A stretch of DNA of 42,795 bases, taken from contig NZ_BMUC01000004.1 of the NCBI RefSeq assembly GCF_014649995.1, positions 1-42,795 of the forward strand. Direction: 5' to 3'. This document shows positions 1 through 11,408 of this stretch, piece by piece (within the stretch, counting starts at the first letter, position 1; each line of letters begins with the position of its first letter). This DNA is from Streptomyces griseoflavus (GTDB lineage: Bacteria; Actinomycetota; Actinomycetes; Streptomycetales; Streptomycetaceae). The notes under the pieces are model-generated. The model was not told the DNA's origin. It saw only the letters and a list, made by a program, of their open reading frames with translations, and did no database searches. The position numbers were made by a program, and so were the translations under genes.

Positions 1-236
1 CCAACCCCGCCGTCCTCGCCTTCCTGCGGGAGTACGAGGACGACCTGGTGCTCTGCGTCAACAACTTCTCACGCTTCGCACAGCCCACGGAGCTCGATCT
101 GAGCGCCTTCGAGGGGCGCCACCCCGTCGAGCTGTTCGGCGGGGTGCGCTTCCCGGCCGTCGGCGAGCTGCCGTACCTGCTGACCCTCGGCGGGCACGGC
201 TTCTACTGGTTCCGGCTCCGCAAGGACGCCGCGTAG
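1..236 (+). CDS. treS: Trehalose synthase (maltose alpha-D-glucosyltransferase), C-terminal end only
   Basis: Partial: the reading frame is already open at base 3 and ends at TAG 234-236, leaving 77 residues. The segment NPAVLAFLREYEDDLVLCV, then NNFSR, and the closing HGFYWFRL look like the C-terminal beta-sandwich of GH13 trehalose synthases and related amylosucrase-like enzymes. TreS interconverts maltose and trehalose in the cytoplasm. The following genes are maltokinase and glgB, so in this context TreS most likely feeds maltose to the maltokinase for GlgE-dependent glucan synthesis. The catalytic barrel lies outside the window, so the call rests on the tail plus gene order. Confidence 0.85.
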   Translation, partial: NPAVLAFLREYEDDLVLCVNNFSRFAQPTELDLSAFEGRHPVELFGGVRFPAVGELPYLLTLGGHGFYWFRLRKDAA

Positions 237-350
237 AACCCGGGGCGGGGCGGTTTTCACCGGCCCGCCCTGGGCACGCATCAGTAACACCCCGCCCACC
301 GGCGGCGCCCTCGTGCGGCGCGCCGAAAAGAGGGGAGAGGACGCGACGCC

Positions 351-1769
351 ATGTCGGAAGCCGTCACCCGCACCGTCACGACACCGCCCGGCCTCCTTGC
401 GTCACTGGATCCACTGCTCAGGGAGTGGCTGCCGCGGCAGCGCTGGTTCGCGGGCAAGGGCAGGCCGGTCACCGGGTTCGCCCTGGTCGCGGCCACCGAG
501 CTGCTGCCGCCCAGTGCCAAGCTGGGCCTGTACCACCTGCTGGTGCGTGCCCACCAGCCGCTCCAGCCGGGGCACACCGGCCAGGACCGGCCCGGCGACT
601 GCTACCAGCTGCTGATAGGCGTGCGCGAGGCGCTGCCGCCCCGGCTCGCGCCCGCGCTGATCGGTCATGTGACACGGGGCCCGCTGGCCGGACGGACGGT
701 CTACGAGGCCCTGCACGACACCCGGCCCGCCGAACTGCTCCTGGAGGCCCTGCGCACCCGGGCCCGGATCGGCGGGCTTCGTTTCGACCGCGACCCGCGC
801 CAGGAGATCCGCTCCGGCCTGGTTCCGCGCCTGATGACGGCCGAGCAGTCGAATTCGTCGGTCGTCTACGGAGATACGTTCATCCTGAAGCTGCTGCGCC
901 GGATCGTGCCCGGGATCAACCCCGATCTGGAGCTTCCGCTGGCGCTGGCCCGCGAGGGCTGCCCCCGGGTGCCCCCGCCGACGGCCTGGATGGTCGCGGA
1001 CCCCGACGAGTCGCCCGGCCCGCCGCCCGCGGCCGAACCGTACGTCCTGGGGGTGCTCCAGCCGTTCGTGCAGGGCGCGACGGACGGCTGGGAGCTGGCG
1101 CTGCGGGAGCTGGCCAAGGGTGAGGACTTCGTCGCCGAGGCGCGGGCGCTCGGCCGGGCCACCGCCGAGGTGCACACCGCGCTGGCCCGCGCGCTGCCGA
1201 CGGTCACCCTGGGCCCCGCCCAGCTGCGGTCCCTCGTCGACGGCATGACCGAGCGGCTGGAGGCCGCCGTGCACGCGGTGCCCGCGCTGCGGCCGTACGC
1301 GGACGGCCTGCGCTCCGCGTACACGGCACTGGACGACCTGGCCGCCGAGGGGCGCACCTGGACCGCGCAGCGGGTGCACGGCGACCTGCACCTCGGGCAG
1401 TGTCTGCGCTCCCCGGCGGGGGAGTGGTCGCTGATCGACTTCGAGGGGGAACCGGCCCGGCCGCTGGCGGAGCGGCGGATGCCGCAGCCGGCGGTGCGGG
1501 ACGTCGCCGGCATGCTGCGGTCCTTCGACTACGCGGCCCGTTCGTCGGACCCGCCGCAGCCGGACTGGGCCACGCACTGCCGGGCGGCGTACTGCGCCGG
1601 GTACGCGGAGGCCGCGGGCCGGGATCCGCGCACCGAGCCGGTGCTGCTGCGCGCGTACGAGACCGACAAGGCGGTCTACGAGGCGGTCTACGAGGCCCGG
1701 CACCGACCCGACTGGCTCCCCGTACCGCTGGCCGCCGCGCACCGGCTGGCCTCGCCCGACCGGATCTGA
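351..1769 (+). CDS. mak: Maltokinase (ATP:maltose 1-phosphotransferase)
   Basis: 472 residues, the usual length of actinobacterial maltokinases (Pep2/Mak). The enzyme phosphorylates maltose at C1 with ATP to give maltose 1-phosphate, the GlgE donor. The N-terminal domain holds [13 protein letters not shown] (about 26-38), typical of the cap region. The kinase-like C-lobe has VHGDLHLGQ, with catalytic H343/D345, and the metal-binding LIDFEGEP with D363, resembling aminoglycoside/choline-kinase folds. The ATG at 351 follows a purine-rich stretch GGGGAGAGG at 332-340, a little far (10 bases) but the best candidate. It lies 114 bases after treS and 34 bases before glgB on the same strand, so the three are probably co-transcribed. 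In some actinobacteria Mak is fused to TreS; here they are separate. Confidence 0.93.
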   Translation: MSEAVTRTVTTPPGLLASLDPLLREWLPRQRWFAGKGRPVTGFALVAATELLPPSAKLGLYHLLVRAHQPLQPGHTGQDRPGDCYQLLIGVREALPPRLAPALIGHVTRGPLAGRTVYEALHDTRPAELLLEALRTRARIGGLRFDRDPRQEIRSGLVPRLMTAEQSNSSVVYGDTFILKLLRRIVPGINPDLELPLALAREGCPRVPPPTAWMVADPDESPGPPPAAEPYVLGVLQPFVQGATDGWELALRELAKGEDFVAEARALGRATAEVHTALARALPTVTLGPAQLRSLVDGMTERLEAAVHAVPALRPYADGLRSAYTALDDLAAEGRTWTAQRVHGDLHLGQCLRSPAGEWSLIDFEGEPARPLAERRMPQPAVRDVAGMLRSFDYAARSSDPPQPDWATHCRAAYCAGYAEAAGRDPRTEPVLLRAYETDKAVYEAVYEARHRPDWLPVPLAAAHRLASPDRI

Positions 1770-1803
1770 CCCGACCCCGACCTTCGCCCAGGAGGCTTCG
1801 CCC

Positions 1804-4410
<2,607 letters not shown>

Positions 4411-4420
4411 GCGCCGCCGC

Positions 4421-6688
4421 TCAGTTCAGGGCGGCGGCCAGCGGCTCCGGCAGCGGCCCGGTGTGCAGCACACCGAGCCGCTGCGTGGCGCGGGTGAGCG
4501 CCACGTACAGGTCGCTGGTGCCGTAGCGGCCCGGTTCGACCACCAGGACCGAGTCGAACTCCAGCCCCTTGGCCTGGTGCGGGTCGAGCAGGACGACGTC
4601 GTGCGTCAGGTCCGGCTCGGCGCCGGCCGTCACCCCGTCCAGCCGGGCGGCCAGCGGGCGGTGCAGTTCGCGCGGGGCGATGACGGCGAGGCGGCCCTCG
4701 TCGGGGGTGAGTTCGGCGACGGCCTCGGCGACCGCGCCGGGCAGGTCGCCGGTGGCGCGGGCCCAGGGCCGCACACCCGTGGAGCGCACCGATCCGGGCG
4801 GCTCGAAGCCGGGGTGCCCGGCGCGCACCACGGCGGCGGCCACGTCCATGATCTCGGCCGGGGTGCGGTAGTTGACGCCCAGCCGGGTGTGCTCCCAGCG
4901 GTCCTCGACGTACGGGGTGAGGATGTCGGCCCAGGAGCCGACGCCGCCCGCCTCCGAGGTCTGCGCCGGGTCGCCGACCAGGGTCATGGAGCGGGTGGGG
5001 CTGCGCCGCATCAGCAGCCGCCACGCCATCGGGGACAGCTCCTGCGCCTCGTCGACGATGATGTGCCCGAACGCCCAGGTGCGGTCGGCCGCGGCGCGTT
5101 CGGCGGCGCTGCGGTGGTCCTCCTCCTCGTGGCGCTCGGCGAAGCGTTCGGCGTCGATGATGTCGTGCGCGGACAGCACCTCGGAGGAGTCCGGGTCGTC
5201 GTCCTCCTTGTCCTCGAACTCGAAGGTGCGTGAGGCGTAGGAGACGTCGAGGACGCCCTGCGCGAAGGCGATCTGCGTCCGCCGCTCGCGCTCGGCCCGC
5301 TCCCGGGCGAGCCGGTCGTCCTCGCCGAGCAGTTCGGCGGCCTCGTCCAGCAGGGGCACGTCGGAGACGGTCCAGTGCCGGGTGACCGGGCGGCGGACGG
5401 CCGCGGCGTCCTCGTCGGACAGGTACCCCTCGGGGGCGGCGAGGAAGTCGGCGACCAGGCGCTCGGGTGTGAGCAGCGGCCACAGCCGGTCGACGGCCGA
5501 CCGGACCTCCGGGTTCTCGGCGAGTTCGTCGCGGATCTGGGTGATGTCGCTGGGGTCGAGCAGGTTGGAGCCGTCGTAGGGGTCGGTGCCGATGCGTTCG
5601 GCGACCATGTCGGTGAGCGCGTTGAGGACGTGCCCCTCGAAGTGCTCGCGGGCCACGTTGTGCGGCAGCCCGGTGGCGCGGGTGCGTTCGCGGGCGACGT
5701 TGACCAGCCCGTCGTCGAGCATGAGGACCTCGCGGTCGTGCTCGATCGCGATCACCGGGTCGGGCAGCGTCTGCCGGTCGCGCACGACGTCGGCGAGGAC
5801 GTCCGCCATCTCGGCGCGGCCCTTGACGGCGGCGGCCTCGGGGGTGTCCGTGCGGGTGGTCCGCACGCCGGGGTACAGCTCGCCGACGGTCGCCAGGAGC
5901 ACACCGGTCTCTCCGAGGCTGGGCAGCACCTCGCCGATGTAGCCGAGGAACGCCGGGTTGGGGCCGACGATCAGGACGGCGCGGCGGGCCAGCAGCTCGC
6001 GGTGCTCGTAGAGGAGGTAGGCGGCGCGGTGCAGGGCGACGGCGGTCTTGCCGGTGCCGGGGCCGCCCTCGACGACCATGACCCCGCGGTGCGGGGCGCG
6101 GATGATGCGGTCCTGGTCGGCCTGGATGGTGCGCACGATGTCGCCCATGCGGCCGGTGCGCGCGGAGTCGAGGGCGGCGAGCAGGACGGCGTCGCCGGTG
6201 GGGTCCTCGTGGCCGGTACGGGTCTCGTCCCCGAGGTCGAGGATCTCGTCGTGCAGGGCGGTGACCCGCCGCCCTTCGGTGGCGATGTGCCGGCGGCGCC
6301 TGAGGCCCATCGTGGTGTGGCCGGTGGCCAGGTAGAACGGGCGGGCGACCCCGGCGCGCCAGTCGATGAGGACGGGCGTGCGCTCGGCGTCGTCGGCGCG
6401 CAGGCCGATGCGGCCGATGTGGTGGGTCGCGCCGGAGGCGAGGTCGATCCGGCCGAAGCAGAGCGAGCCGTCGACCGCGTTCAGCGCGGCGAGCAGCCCG
6501 GAGCGCTCGGCGACGAGGATGTCCCGCTCCAGCCTGGCCTGCCGGGGGGTGTGGCCCTGCGCGAGCGCGTCCGTGACGGAGTCCTCGGCGTCACCGCGCA
6601 GGACGTCCACGCGTGCGTACAGTCCGTCGATGAATTCCTGTTCCTGCCGCAATTCATCGTCCGGAAATTCGGTGTTTGACAATTGCAC
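4421..6688 (-). CDS. helD: HelD/HelR-type UvrD-like ATPase (RNA polymerase-associated)
   Basis: 755 residues. Residues 1-80 form a charged, probably helical/coiled-coil arm; Walker A GGPGTGKT lies at 208-215; further superfamily 1 motifs are IIVDEAQELSP (Walker B), VGDPAQ, KGLEFDSVLVV and ALTRATQRLGVLH. This architecture (N-terminal arm, split helicase core) is that of actinobacterial HelD, which inserts into RNA polymerase channels and recycles stalled enzyme; some members (HelR) confer rifamycin tolerance. The acidic segment EFEDKEDDDPDSSE lies in the insertion between the core motifs. The frame starts at GTG 6688 after an in-frame TGA, with only a GGGCGGGA stretch abutting the start, so initiation may be leaderless. 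I could not recognise a rifamycin-associated inverted repeat upstream. Convergent with glgB. Confidence 0.85.
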   Translation of the reverse strand: MQLSNTEFPDDELRQEQEFIDGLYARVDVLRGDAEDSVTDALAQGHTPRQARLERDILVAERSGLLAALNAVDGSLCFGRIDLASGATHHIGRIGLRADDAERTPVLIDWRAGVARPFYLATGHTTMGLRRRRHIATEGRRVTALHDEILDLGDETRTGHEDPTGDAVLLAALDSARTGRMGDIVRTIQADQDRIIRAPHRGVMVVEGGPGTGKTAVALHRAAYLLYEHRELLARRAVLIVGPNPAFLGYIGEVLPSLGETGVLLATVGELYPGVRTTRTDTPEAAAVKGRAEMADVLADVVRDRQTLPDPVIAIEHDREVLMLDDGLVNVARERTRATGLPHNVAREHFEGHVLNALTDMVAERIGTDPYDGSNLLDPSDITQIRDELAENPEVRSAVDRLWPLLTPERLVADFLAAPEGYLSDEDAAAVRRPVTRHWTVSDVPLLDEAAELLGEDDRLARERAERERRTQIAFAQGVLDVSYASRTFEFEDKEDDDPDSSEVLSAHDIIDAERFAERHEEEDHRSAAERAAADRTWAFGHIIVDEAQELSPMAWRLLMRRSPTRSMTLVGDPAQTSEAGGVGSWADILTPYVEDRWEHTRLGVNYRTPAEIMDVAAAVVRAGHPGFEPPGSVRSTGVRPWARATGDLPGAVAEAVAELTPDEGRLAVIAPRELHRPLAARLDGVTAGAEPDLTHDVVLLDPHQAKGLEFDSVLVVEPGRYGTSDLYVALTRATQRLGVLHTGPLPEPLAAALN

Positions 6689-6705
6689 TCCCGCCCGGAT
6701 ATACT
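6676..6705 (+). promoter_or_regulatory. Strong sigma-70-type promoter-like sequence, antisense to the helD start
   Basis: TTGACA at 6676-6681, an 18-base spacer and TATACT at 6700-6705 form one of the best -35/-10 pairs in the window. It reads away from helD, whose start codon lies inside the spacer. No coding gene lies downstream on this strand before 8790. The TATA centre is nearly symmetric, so the same bases could also serve a reverse-strand -10 (TATATC) close to the helD start. Confidence 0.55.
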
Positions 6706-6711
6706 GTGCTC

Positions 6712-6805
6712 ACTGGACTTCACCGCGATTTCCCTGATGAGAAGTCGCGAATCAATGAATATACGCAAGGAAAACCCCCGAGCGCAATTGCCCGGGGGTT
6801 CATTT
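6712..6805 (+). ncRNA. Candidate small RNA of about 95 bases
   Basis: Inferred transcript between the TTGACA/TATACT promoter and the hairpin at 6773-6800. It contains a short stem, GCGATTTC with GAAGTCGC (one G-U pair), around 6723-6746, then an A-rich stretch and the GC-rich hairpin followed by TTCATTTG. No convincing reading frame exists within it. Placement of both ends is predicted only. Confidence 0.3.
6773..6800. terminator. Hairpin with U-tracts on both sides
   Basis: AACCCCCG (6773-6780) pairs perfectly with CGGGGGTT (6793-6800) around a 12-base loop that contains the self-complementary GCAATTGC. On the reverse strand the stem is followed by TTTTCC, on the forward strand by TTCATTTG. 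It could end the forward small transcript, or stop read-through from dctA before helD. Confidence 0.55.
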
Positions 6806-7073
6806 GTGTCCTCCGACGCCCTGCCCGCAGGTCGGAGCACGTCCGCCGGCTCCGCGAGCAGCCGCCGTTCGGGCCTGCGTCCGGGTCGGCGCCCACGTTC
6901 AGCCGGACGACCTTCGGCCGGCCCTCCTCCTCCGCCGCCGGCCCGCTCAGCACCGGCGCAATCGCCGGCACGGCGGGTACCGCGGCCCGTGCGGCCGGCT
7001 CGCCGATTCCCATGGGTACGAACGCGGGCCTCGACGTCGGCGTCAGGGCAAGGGCGGCCGGGACGGGAAAGAG

Positions 7074-7197
7074 CCGAGCGGCCGAGGCTCACCGGGGGGT
7101 GGGAGCCTGGCCGCTCGGCGGTGGCGGAGGTCCGGGCGGGGGCCGCGGACCTCCGGGGCCGGGCGGCCGGGCTACGGGGGAGCACCCGGCCGCCCGG
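7074..7197 (-). terminator. Three consecutive hairpins downstream of dctA
   Basis: Hairpin A pairs 7074-7090 with 7103-7118 (CCGAGCGGCC and AGGCTC arms, one bulge) and on the reverse strand is followed by TCTTTCCC. Hairpin B pairs 7126-7134 (GGAGGTCCG) with 7146-7154. Hairpin C pairs 7159-7171 (CCGGGCGGCCGGG) with 7185-7197, a perfect 13-base stem. They lie 25-150 bases past the dctA stop. The rest of the gene-free stretch 6689-7222 (6806-7070) is GC-rich with no recognisable gene. Confidence 0.6.
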
Positions 7198-7222
7198 GGT
7201 GTGCGGGGAGTGGCCCCGGCCG

Positions 7223-8614
7223 TCAGGCCCTGGCCAGCTCCTTGTCGCCGCCCTTCGCGGGCAGCTCGGCGGGGGCCTGCCCGGCGTCGCCGCCGTGGTC
7301 GTCCAGCAGCGTCGTCTCGTCGAAGGGCGCACGGCCGGCGAGGACATCGGCCACCCGGTCCTTGTCGATCTCCTTCGTCCAGGTGCCGATCAGCACCGTG
7401 GCGACGGCGTTGCCGGCGAAGTTGGTCAGGGCGCGGGCCTCGCTCATCAGGCGGTCGATGCCGACGATGAGGCCGATGCCGTCCACCAGGGCCGGCTTGT
7501 GCGACTGCAGACCGCCGGCCAGCGTGGCGAGGCCGGCACCGGACACACCGGCGGCACCCTTCGAGGCGACCAGCAGGAAGAGCAGCAGCGGGATCTGCTC
7601 GCCGATCGACATCGGCGTGCCCAGGGCGTCGGCGATGAACAGCGAGGCCATGGTCATGTAGATCATGGTGCCGTCGAGGTTGAAGGAGTAGCCGGTCGGC
7701 ACGGTGATGCCGACGACCGGCTTGCTGACGCCGAGGTGCTCCATCTTCGCGATGAGGCGCGGCAGCGCCGACTCGGAGGACGAGGTCGACAGGATCAGCA
7801 GGAACTCACGGCCCAGGTACTTGAACAGCGACCAGACGTTCAGCCCCGCGACGAGCCGCAGCATCGCGCCGAGCACCACGAAGATGAACAGCACACAGGT
7901 GATGTAGAAGCCGAGCATCAGCACCGCGAGGCTCTTCAGCGCGTCCACGCCCGAGGCTCCGGTGACGGCGGCCATGGCGCCGAAGGCACCGATCGGGGCG
8001 GCCCACATGATCATGGCGAGGACCCGGAAGACGAGCCGCTGGATGTGCTCGATACCGCGCAGGACCGGCTGGCCGGCCTTGCCCATGGCCTGCAGCGCGA
8101 ACCCGCACAGCAGGGCGACCAGCAGGGTCTGCAGGACCTCGCCCTGGGTGAAGGCGGACACGATCGTGGTCGGGATGATGCCGAGCAGGAAGTCGGTGGT
8201 GGACTTGGCCTCGGCGTCGACCTGGGCCTGGCCCGTCTCCTTGACCGCGTCGGTGACCGCGAGGCCCGTACCCGGGTCCAGGATGTTGCCGACGACCAGG
8301 CCGATGCCGAGCGCGACGACCGACATCACCATGAAGTAGCCGAGGGCGATGCCGCCGACGGCGCCGACCTTGGCGGCCTTCCGCACGGACCCGATGCCCA
8401 GCACGATGGTGCAGAAGATGATCGGCGAGATCATCATCTTGATCAGGTTCACGAACCCGGTACCGATCGGCTTCAGCTCGACCGCGAAGTCGGGAGCGAC
8501 CAGACCGACGGTGATACCGAGGGCGACCGCGATGATCACCGCGATGTAGAGATAGTGCGTGCGGTCCCGCTTGGCTTCGGGTGCGGCTGGTGCCGTAGCG
8601 GCAGTGCTGGTCAC
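7223..8614 (-). CDS. dctA: C4-dicarboxylate:cation symporter DctA
   Basis: 463 residues from GTG 8614, chosen because AAGGAGG lies six bases upstream; a longer frame to 8662 lacks a site. Member of the DAACS (glutamate/dicarboxylate:cation symporter) family that imports succinate, fumarate and malate. Family marks: LIKMMISPIIFCTIVLGI in an early transmembrane helix, the serine-rich hairpin STSSSESALPRL, TGYSFNLDGT (substrate/cation-binding NLDGT) and SKGAAGVSGAGL of the second hairpin. About eight transmembrane helices are expected. The divergent neighbour is a DcuS/CitA-type sensor kinase with its regulator, the usual controllers of such carriers. A cytoplasmic Gly/Glu-rich tail of about 35 residues closes the protein. 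Confidence 0.95.
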   Translation of the reverse strand: MTSTAATAPAAPEAKRDRTHYLYIAVIIAVALGITVGLVAPDFAVELKPIGTGFVNLIKMMISPIIFCTIVLGIGSVRKAAKVGAVGGIALGYFMVMSVVALGIGLVVGNILDPGTGLAVTDAVKETGQAQVDAEAKSTTDFLLGIIPTTIVSAFTQGEVLQTLLVALLCGFALQAMGKAGQPVLRGIEHIQRLVFRVLAMIMWAAPIGAFGAMAAVTGASGVDALKSLAVLMLGFYITCVLFIFVVLGAMLRLVAGLNVWSLFKYLGREFLLILSTSSSESALPRLIAKMEHLGVSKPVVGITVPTGYSFNLDGTMIYMTMASLFIADALGTPMSIGEQIPLLLFLLVASKGAAGVSGAGLATLAGGLQSHKPALVDGIGLIVGIDRLMSEARALTNFAGNAVATVLIGTWTKEIDKDRVADVLAGRAPFDETTLLDDHGGDAGQAPAELPAKGGDKELARA

Positions 8615-8680
8615 GGCGGCCCTCCTTGACGTCTTCGTCGGCATCACCGGCGTGCGGCTCACGTCCGGGGGATGGGGGTT

Positions 8681-8699
8681 CAGGGCCCGTCCGGCCCTG
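8681..8699. promoter_or_regulatory. Small dyad in the dctA leader
   Basis: CAGGGCC (8681-8687) and GGCCCTG (8693-8699) around five bases. On the reverse strand it falls just downstream of the predicted dctA transcription start, so it may act in the leader RNA or as a regulator site. Confidence 0.35.
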
Positions 8700-8712
8700 G
8701 GGGAACGCCGTG

Positions 8713-8741
8713 ACTATGCCGCGCCCTGTGAGCGCGGTCAC
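8713..8741 (-). promoter_or_regulatory. Candidate dctA promoter
   Basis: Reverse-strand GTGACC (8736-8741), a 17-base spacer and CATAGT (8713-8718); both hexamers match consensus at four of six places. It would start transcription near 8706 and leave a leader of about 90 bases before the dctA GTG. Confidence 0.35.
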
Positions 8742-8789
8742 CCTTCCGTTCATTTAGTTCACCGCGGAACGGCGAGGCAGACTGGCGGA

Positions 8790-10424
8790 ATGCGCCTGAC
8801 CCTCCCCCTGCCCCGCTCCCTCGCGGGCCAGCTCTTCGCCATGCAGGCCGTGCTCATCGCGGTCGTCGTGGCCGGGTACGCGCTGTTCAGCTACGTCAGC
8901 GACCGCAACCAGGCCGAGGAGGCGGCGGGCCTCCAGGCCACCTCGGTGGCCCTCGCCGTCGCCGACTCGCCGTCCGTGCGCGAGGCGATCCGCACCCCCG
9001 ACCCGTCGGCGGAGCTCCAGCCGTACGCGCTGGCCGTGGTGCGCGACACCGACGTCGACTTCGTGACGATCATGGATCCGCGGGGCATCCGCTGGTCCCA
9101 CCCCGACCCGGCCCAGATCGGCCTGGTCTTCCAGGGCCACACCGGCCCGGCGCTCCAGGGCCGCACCTTCACCGAGACCTACACCGGCACCCTCGGCCCC
9201 TCGGTCCGCGCGGTCACCCCGGTCCTGGACGACGAGCGGATCGTCGGACTGGTCAGCGCCGGCATACGCGTCGAGGAGATCAGCCAGCGCGTCCGGGGAC
9301 AGCTCACCGCGCTGCTCGCGGTCGCGGCCGGCGCGCTCGGACTCGGCGCGGTCGGCACGTACGTCATCAACGCCCGGCTGCGGCGTCACACCCACGGGAT
9401 GAACGCCGCCGAGCTCAGCCACATGCACGACTACCATCAGGCCGCGCTGCACGCCGTGCGCGAGGGGCTGCTGATGCTGGACGGGCAGCACAGGGTGGCG
9501 CTGATCAACGACGGCGGCCGGGTGCTGCTGGGCGTGGAGCAGGAGGAGGACGTGGTGGGCCGATCGGTCGCGGAGCTGGACCTCCCGGCGCCGCTGACGG
9601 GCGCGCTGCTCGCCTCGGAGCCCCGGGTGGACGAGGTGCACCTGACGGCGGACCGGGTGCTGGTGGTGAACACCTCACCGGTCACCGGGGGCCAGCGGCG
9701 CGGCTCGGTGGTGACCCTGCGGGACGTGACCGAGCTCCAGTCGCTGATGGGTGAGCTGGACTCCGAACGCGGCTTCACCCAGGCGCTGCGGTCGCAGGCG
9801 CACGAGGCGGCGAACCGGCTGCACACCGTGGTCTCGCTGATCGAGCTGGGCCGGTCCGAGGAGGCCGTGGACTTCGCGACGGCCGAGCTGGAGCTGGCGC
9901 AGGCGCTCACCGACCAGGTGGTGGCCGCGGTGAGCGAGCCGGTCCTCGCGGCGCTGCTGCTGGGCAAGACGGCCCAGGCCAACGAGCGGGGCGTGGAGCT
10001 GGTCGTGTCGCCCGACAGCCGCCTGGACGACGGACTGCTGCCGGACTCCCTGCCCGCCCGGGACCTGGTGACCATCCTCGGCAATCTGATCGACAACGCC
10101 GTGGACGCGGCGCAGGGCGGGCTGCGTCCCCGGGTGACGGTGACGGCGCTCACCGAGAACGTCTCCCGGCTGATCCTGCGGGTGTCCGACACCGGCCCCG
10201 GGGTGGACCCGGACCGGACGGAGGCGGTCTTCCGGCGGGGCTTCACCACCAAGCCGTCCGGTCCCGGCGGGCGGGGCCTGGGCCTGGCGCTCGTCCAGCA
10301 GGCGGTGACGCGGCACGGCGGGGCGCTGTCGGTGACCTCCGGCGAGGAGGGCGGCGCGGTGTTCGAGGTGCGGCTGCCGCTCGGCGCTCCCGCGGTCGCG
10401 CGGGCCGCGGGAGGCGCCGTATGA
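8790..10424 (+). CDS. DcuS/CitA-family sensor histidine kinase
   Basis: 544 residues from ATG 8790; longer upstream starts run back into dctA and are rejected. TM1 is about 17-35, an extracytoplasmic PDC/PAS-like sensor domain 36-170 (FVTIMDPRGIRWSHPDPAQIG, in two parts, is the family signature of dicarboxylate/citrate sensors), TM2 172-194, a cytoplasmic PAS about 215-325, the phospho-acceptor H338 in RSQAHEAANRLHT, N432/N436 in ILGNLIDNAVDAA, and glycine boxes DTGPGVDP and GGRGLGLAL. It likely senses external C4-dicarboxylates or citrate and phosphorylates the regulator whose ATG overlaps its stop (ATGA, 10421-10424). Divergence from dctA points to control of that carrier. Confidence 0.92.
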   Translation: MRLTLPLPRSLAGQLFAMQAVLIAVVVAGYALFSYVSDRNQAEEAAGLQATSVALAVADSPSVREAIRTPDPSAELQPYALAVVRDTDVDFVTIMDPRGIRWSHPDPAQIGLVFQGHTGPALQGRTFTETYTGTLGPSVRAVTPVLDDERIVGLVSAGIRVEEISQRVRGQLTALLAVAAGALGLGAVGTYVINARLRRHTHGMNAAELSHMHDYHQAALHAVREGLLMLDGQHRVALINDGGRVLLGVEQEEDVVGRSVAELDLPAPLTGALLASEPRVDEVHLTADRVLVVNTSPVTGGQRRGSVVTLRDVTELQSLMGELDSERGFTQALRSQAHEAANRLHTVVSLIELGRSEEAVDFATAELELAQALTDQVVAAVSEPVLAALLLGKTAQANERGVELVVSPDSRLDDGLLPDSLPARDLVTILGNLIDNAVDAAQGGLRPRVTVTALTENVSRLILRVSDTGPGVDPDRTEAVFRRGFTTKPSGPGGRGLGLALVQQAVTRHGGALSVTSGEEGGAVFEVRLPLGAPAVARAAGGAV

Positions 10425-11107
10425 CCGCGGGGCAGCCCATCAGGGTGCTGGTGGTCGAGGACGACCCGGTCGCCGCCGACGCCCATGTGATGTACGTCGG
10501 CCGGGTGCCCGGGTTCGTGGCGGTCGGCAAGGCGCACACCGGCGCGGAGGCGCGCCGGGCGCTGGAACGCACGCCCGTCGACCTGCTCCTCCTCGATCTG
10601 CACCTGCCCGACGTGCACGGCCTCCAGCTCGCCCGCTCCCTGCGGGCGGCGGGCCATCACGCCGACGTGATCGCGGTGACCTCCGCCCGGGACCTCGCGG
10701 TCGTGCGCGAGGGGGTGTCGCTCGGGGTGGTGCAGTACGTCCTGAAGCCGTTCACGTTCGCGACCCTGCGGGACCGGCTGCTGCGCTACACCGAGTTCCA
10801 CGCGGCGGTGGGCGAGGCCAGCGGACAGGAGGAGGTGGACAGGGCGCTGGCGGCGCTGCGCGCCCCCGGTCCGGCCGCGCTGCCGAAGGGGCTGAGCGCA
10901 CCCACCCTGGAGCGGGTGACCGTGGCGCTGCGGGACGCCGGTGAGGGCCTGACGGCCGCCGGTGTCGCGGAGGCGGTCGGCATCTCCCGCATCACCGCCC
11001 GGCGCTATCTGGAACACCTGGTGGACGCGGGCCGCGCCGTCCGCCGCCCGCAGTACGGGACGGTGGGGCGGCCGGAGCTCCAGTACCGGTGGGTGAGCGG
11101 AGGCTGA
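10421..11107 (+). CDS. DcuR/CitB-family response regulator
   Basis: 228 residues, translationally coupled to the kinase by the ATGA overlap. Receiver domain 1-125 has acidic pocket E13/D14/D15, phospho-acceptor D59 in LLLLDLHLPD, T87 and K109 in YVLKPF. A linker is followed by a C-terminal helix-turn-helix (about 160-225, AAGVAEAVGISRITARRYLEHL) of the CitB/DcuR type rather than OmpR or NarL type. The expected target is the dctA-dcuS intergenic region. Confidence 0.93.
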   Translation: MTAGQPIRVLVVEDDPVAADAHVMYVGRVPGFVAVGKAHTGAEARRALERTPVDLLLLDLHLPDVHGLQLARSLRAAGHHADVIAVTSARDLAVVREGVSLGVVQYVLKPFTFATLRDRLLRYTEFHAAVGEASGQEEVDRALAALRAPGPAALPKGLSAPTLERVTVALRDAGEGLTAAGVAEAVGISRITARRYLEHLVDAGRAVRRPQYGTVGRPELQYRWVSGG

Positions 11108-11408
11108 GGTTCCCCGAGTCCGGGGCGGTCGGTTTGCGCCGCGCGGGCGGCGGTCGCGCGGGGGCCGCGTGCGGGAATTGCGGTCGCACCCGGATTCGAG
11201 TCCCGGACGTCCGTGCGTGCGCCGCTCCGACGCCGGAGGGTGCACATGTCCGTTGAGCTCGCGTTTCCCGCGTCGCGGGGAGGCTCCGCGGGACCGTCCG
11301 CCCCGCGGCCCGGCGACCGGAGCCGCCGGTGGCCGCGCCTTCCCACCATGAGTGATCCTGGCCGAACAGACCGTAGTCATCCCCTGCGTACGGCCCTAGC
11401 TTGGGGCC
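11108..11408. other. Gene-free stretch between the response regulator and the HTH gene
   Basis: 301 bases of high G+C. It holds a short CCCC/GGGG stem at 11113-11126, a tRNA T-loop-like string that does not fold into a tRNA, and at the right end the promoter of the next gene. Reading frames here have no ribosome site and no recognisable product. Confidence 0.5.
11374..11402 (+). promoter_or_regulatory. Candidate leaderless promoter of the HTH gene
   Basis: TAGTCA (11374-11379), a 17-base spacer and TAGCTT (11397-11402). The predicted start of transcription, six or seven bases on, is the G of the GTG at 11409. Confidence 0.45.

Noticed and set aside
6729-6755. Hammerhead-ribozyme-like core CTGATGAG...CGAA near the candidate small RNA
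   Set aside because: Stem II would be only one or two pairs, and no matching stem I/III or cleavage triplet is seen.
6689-7222. Rifamycin-associated inverted repeat expected upstream of inducible helR-type genes
   Set aside because: I could not find a long inverted repeat of that kind near the helD start; only the symmetric -10 and the downstream hairpin are present.
11180-11215. tRNA T-arm-like string GGATTCGAGTCC
   Set aside because: The five-pair T stem does not form around the loop and no acceptor, D or anticodon arms can be found upstream.
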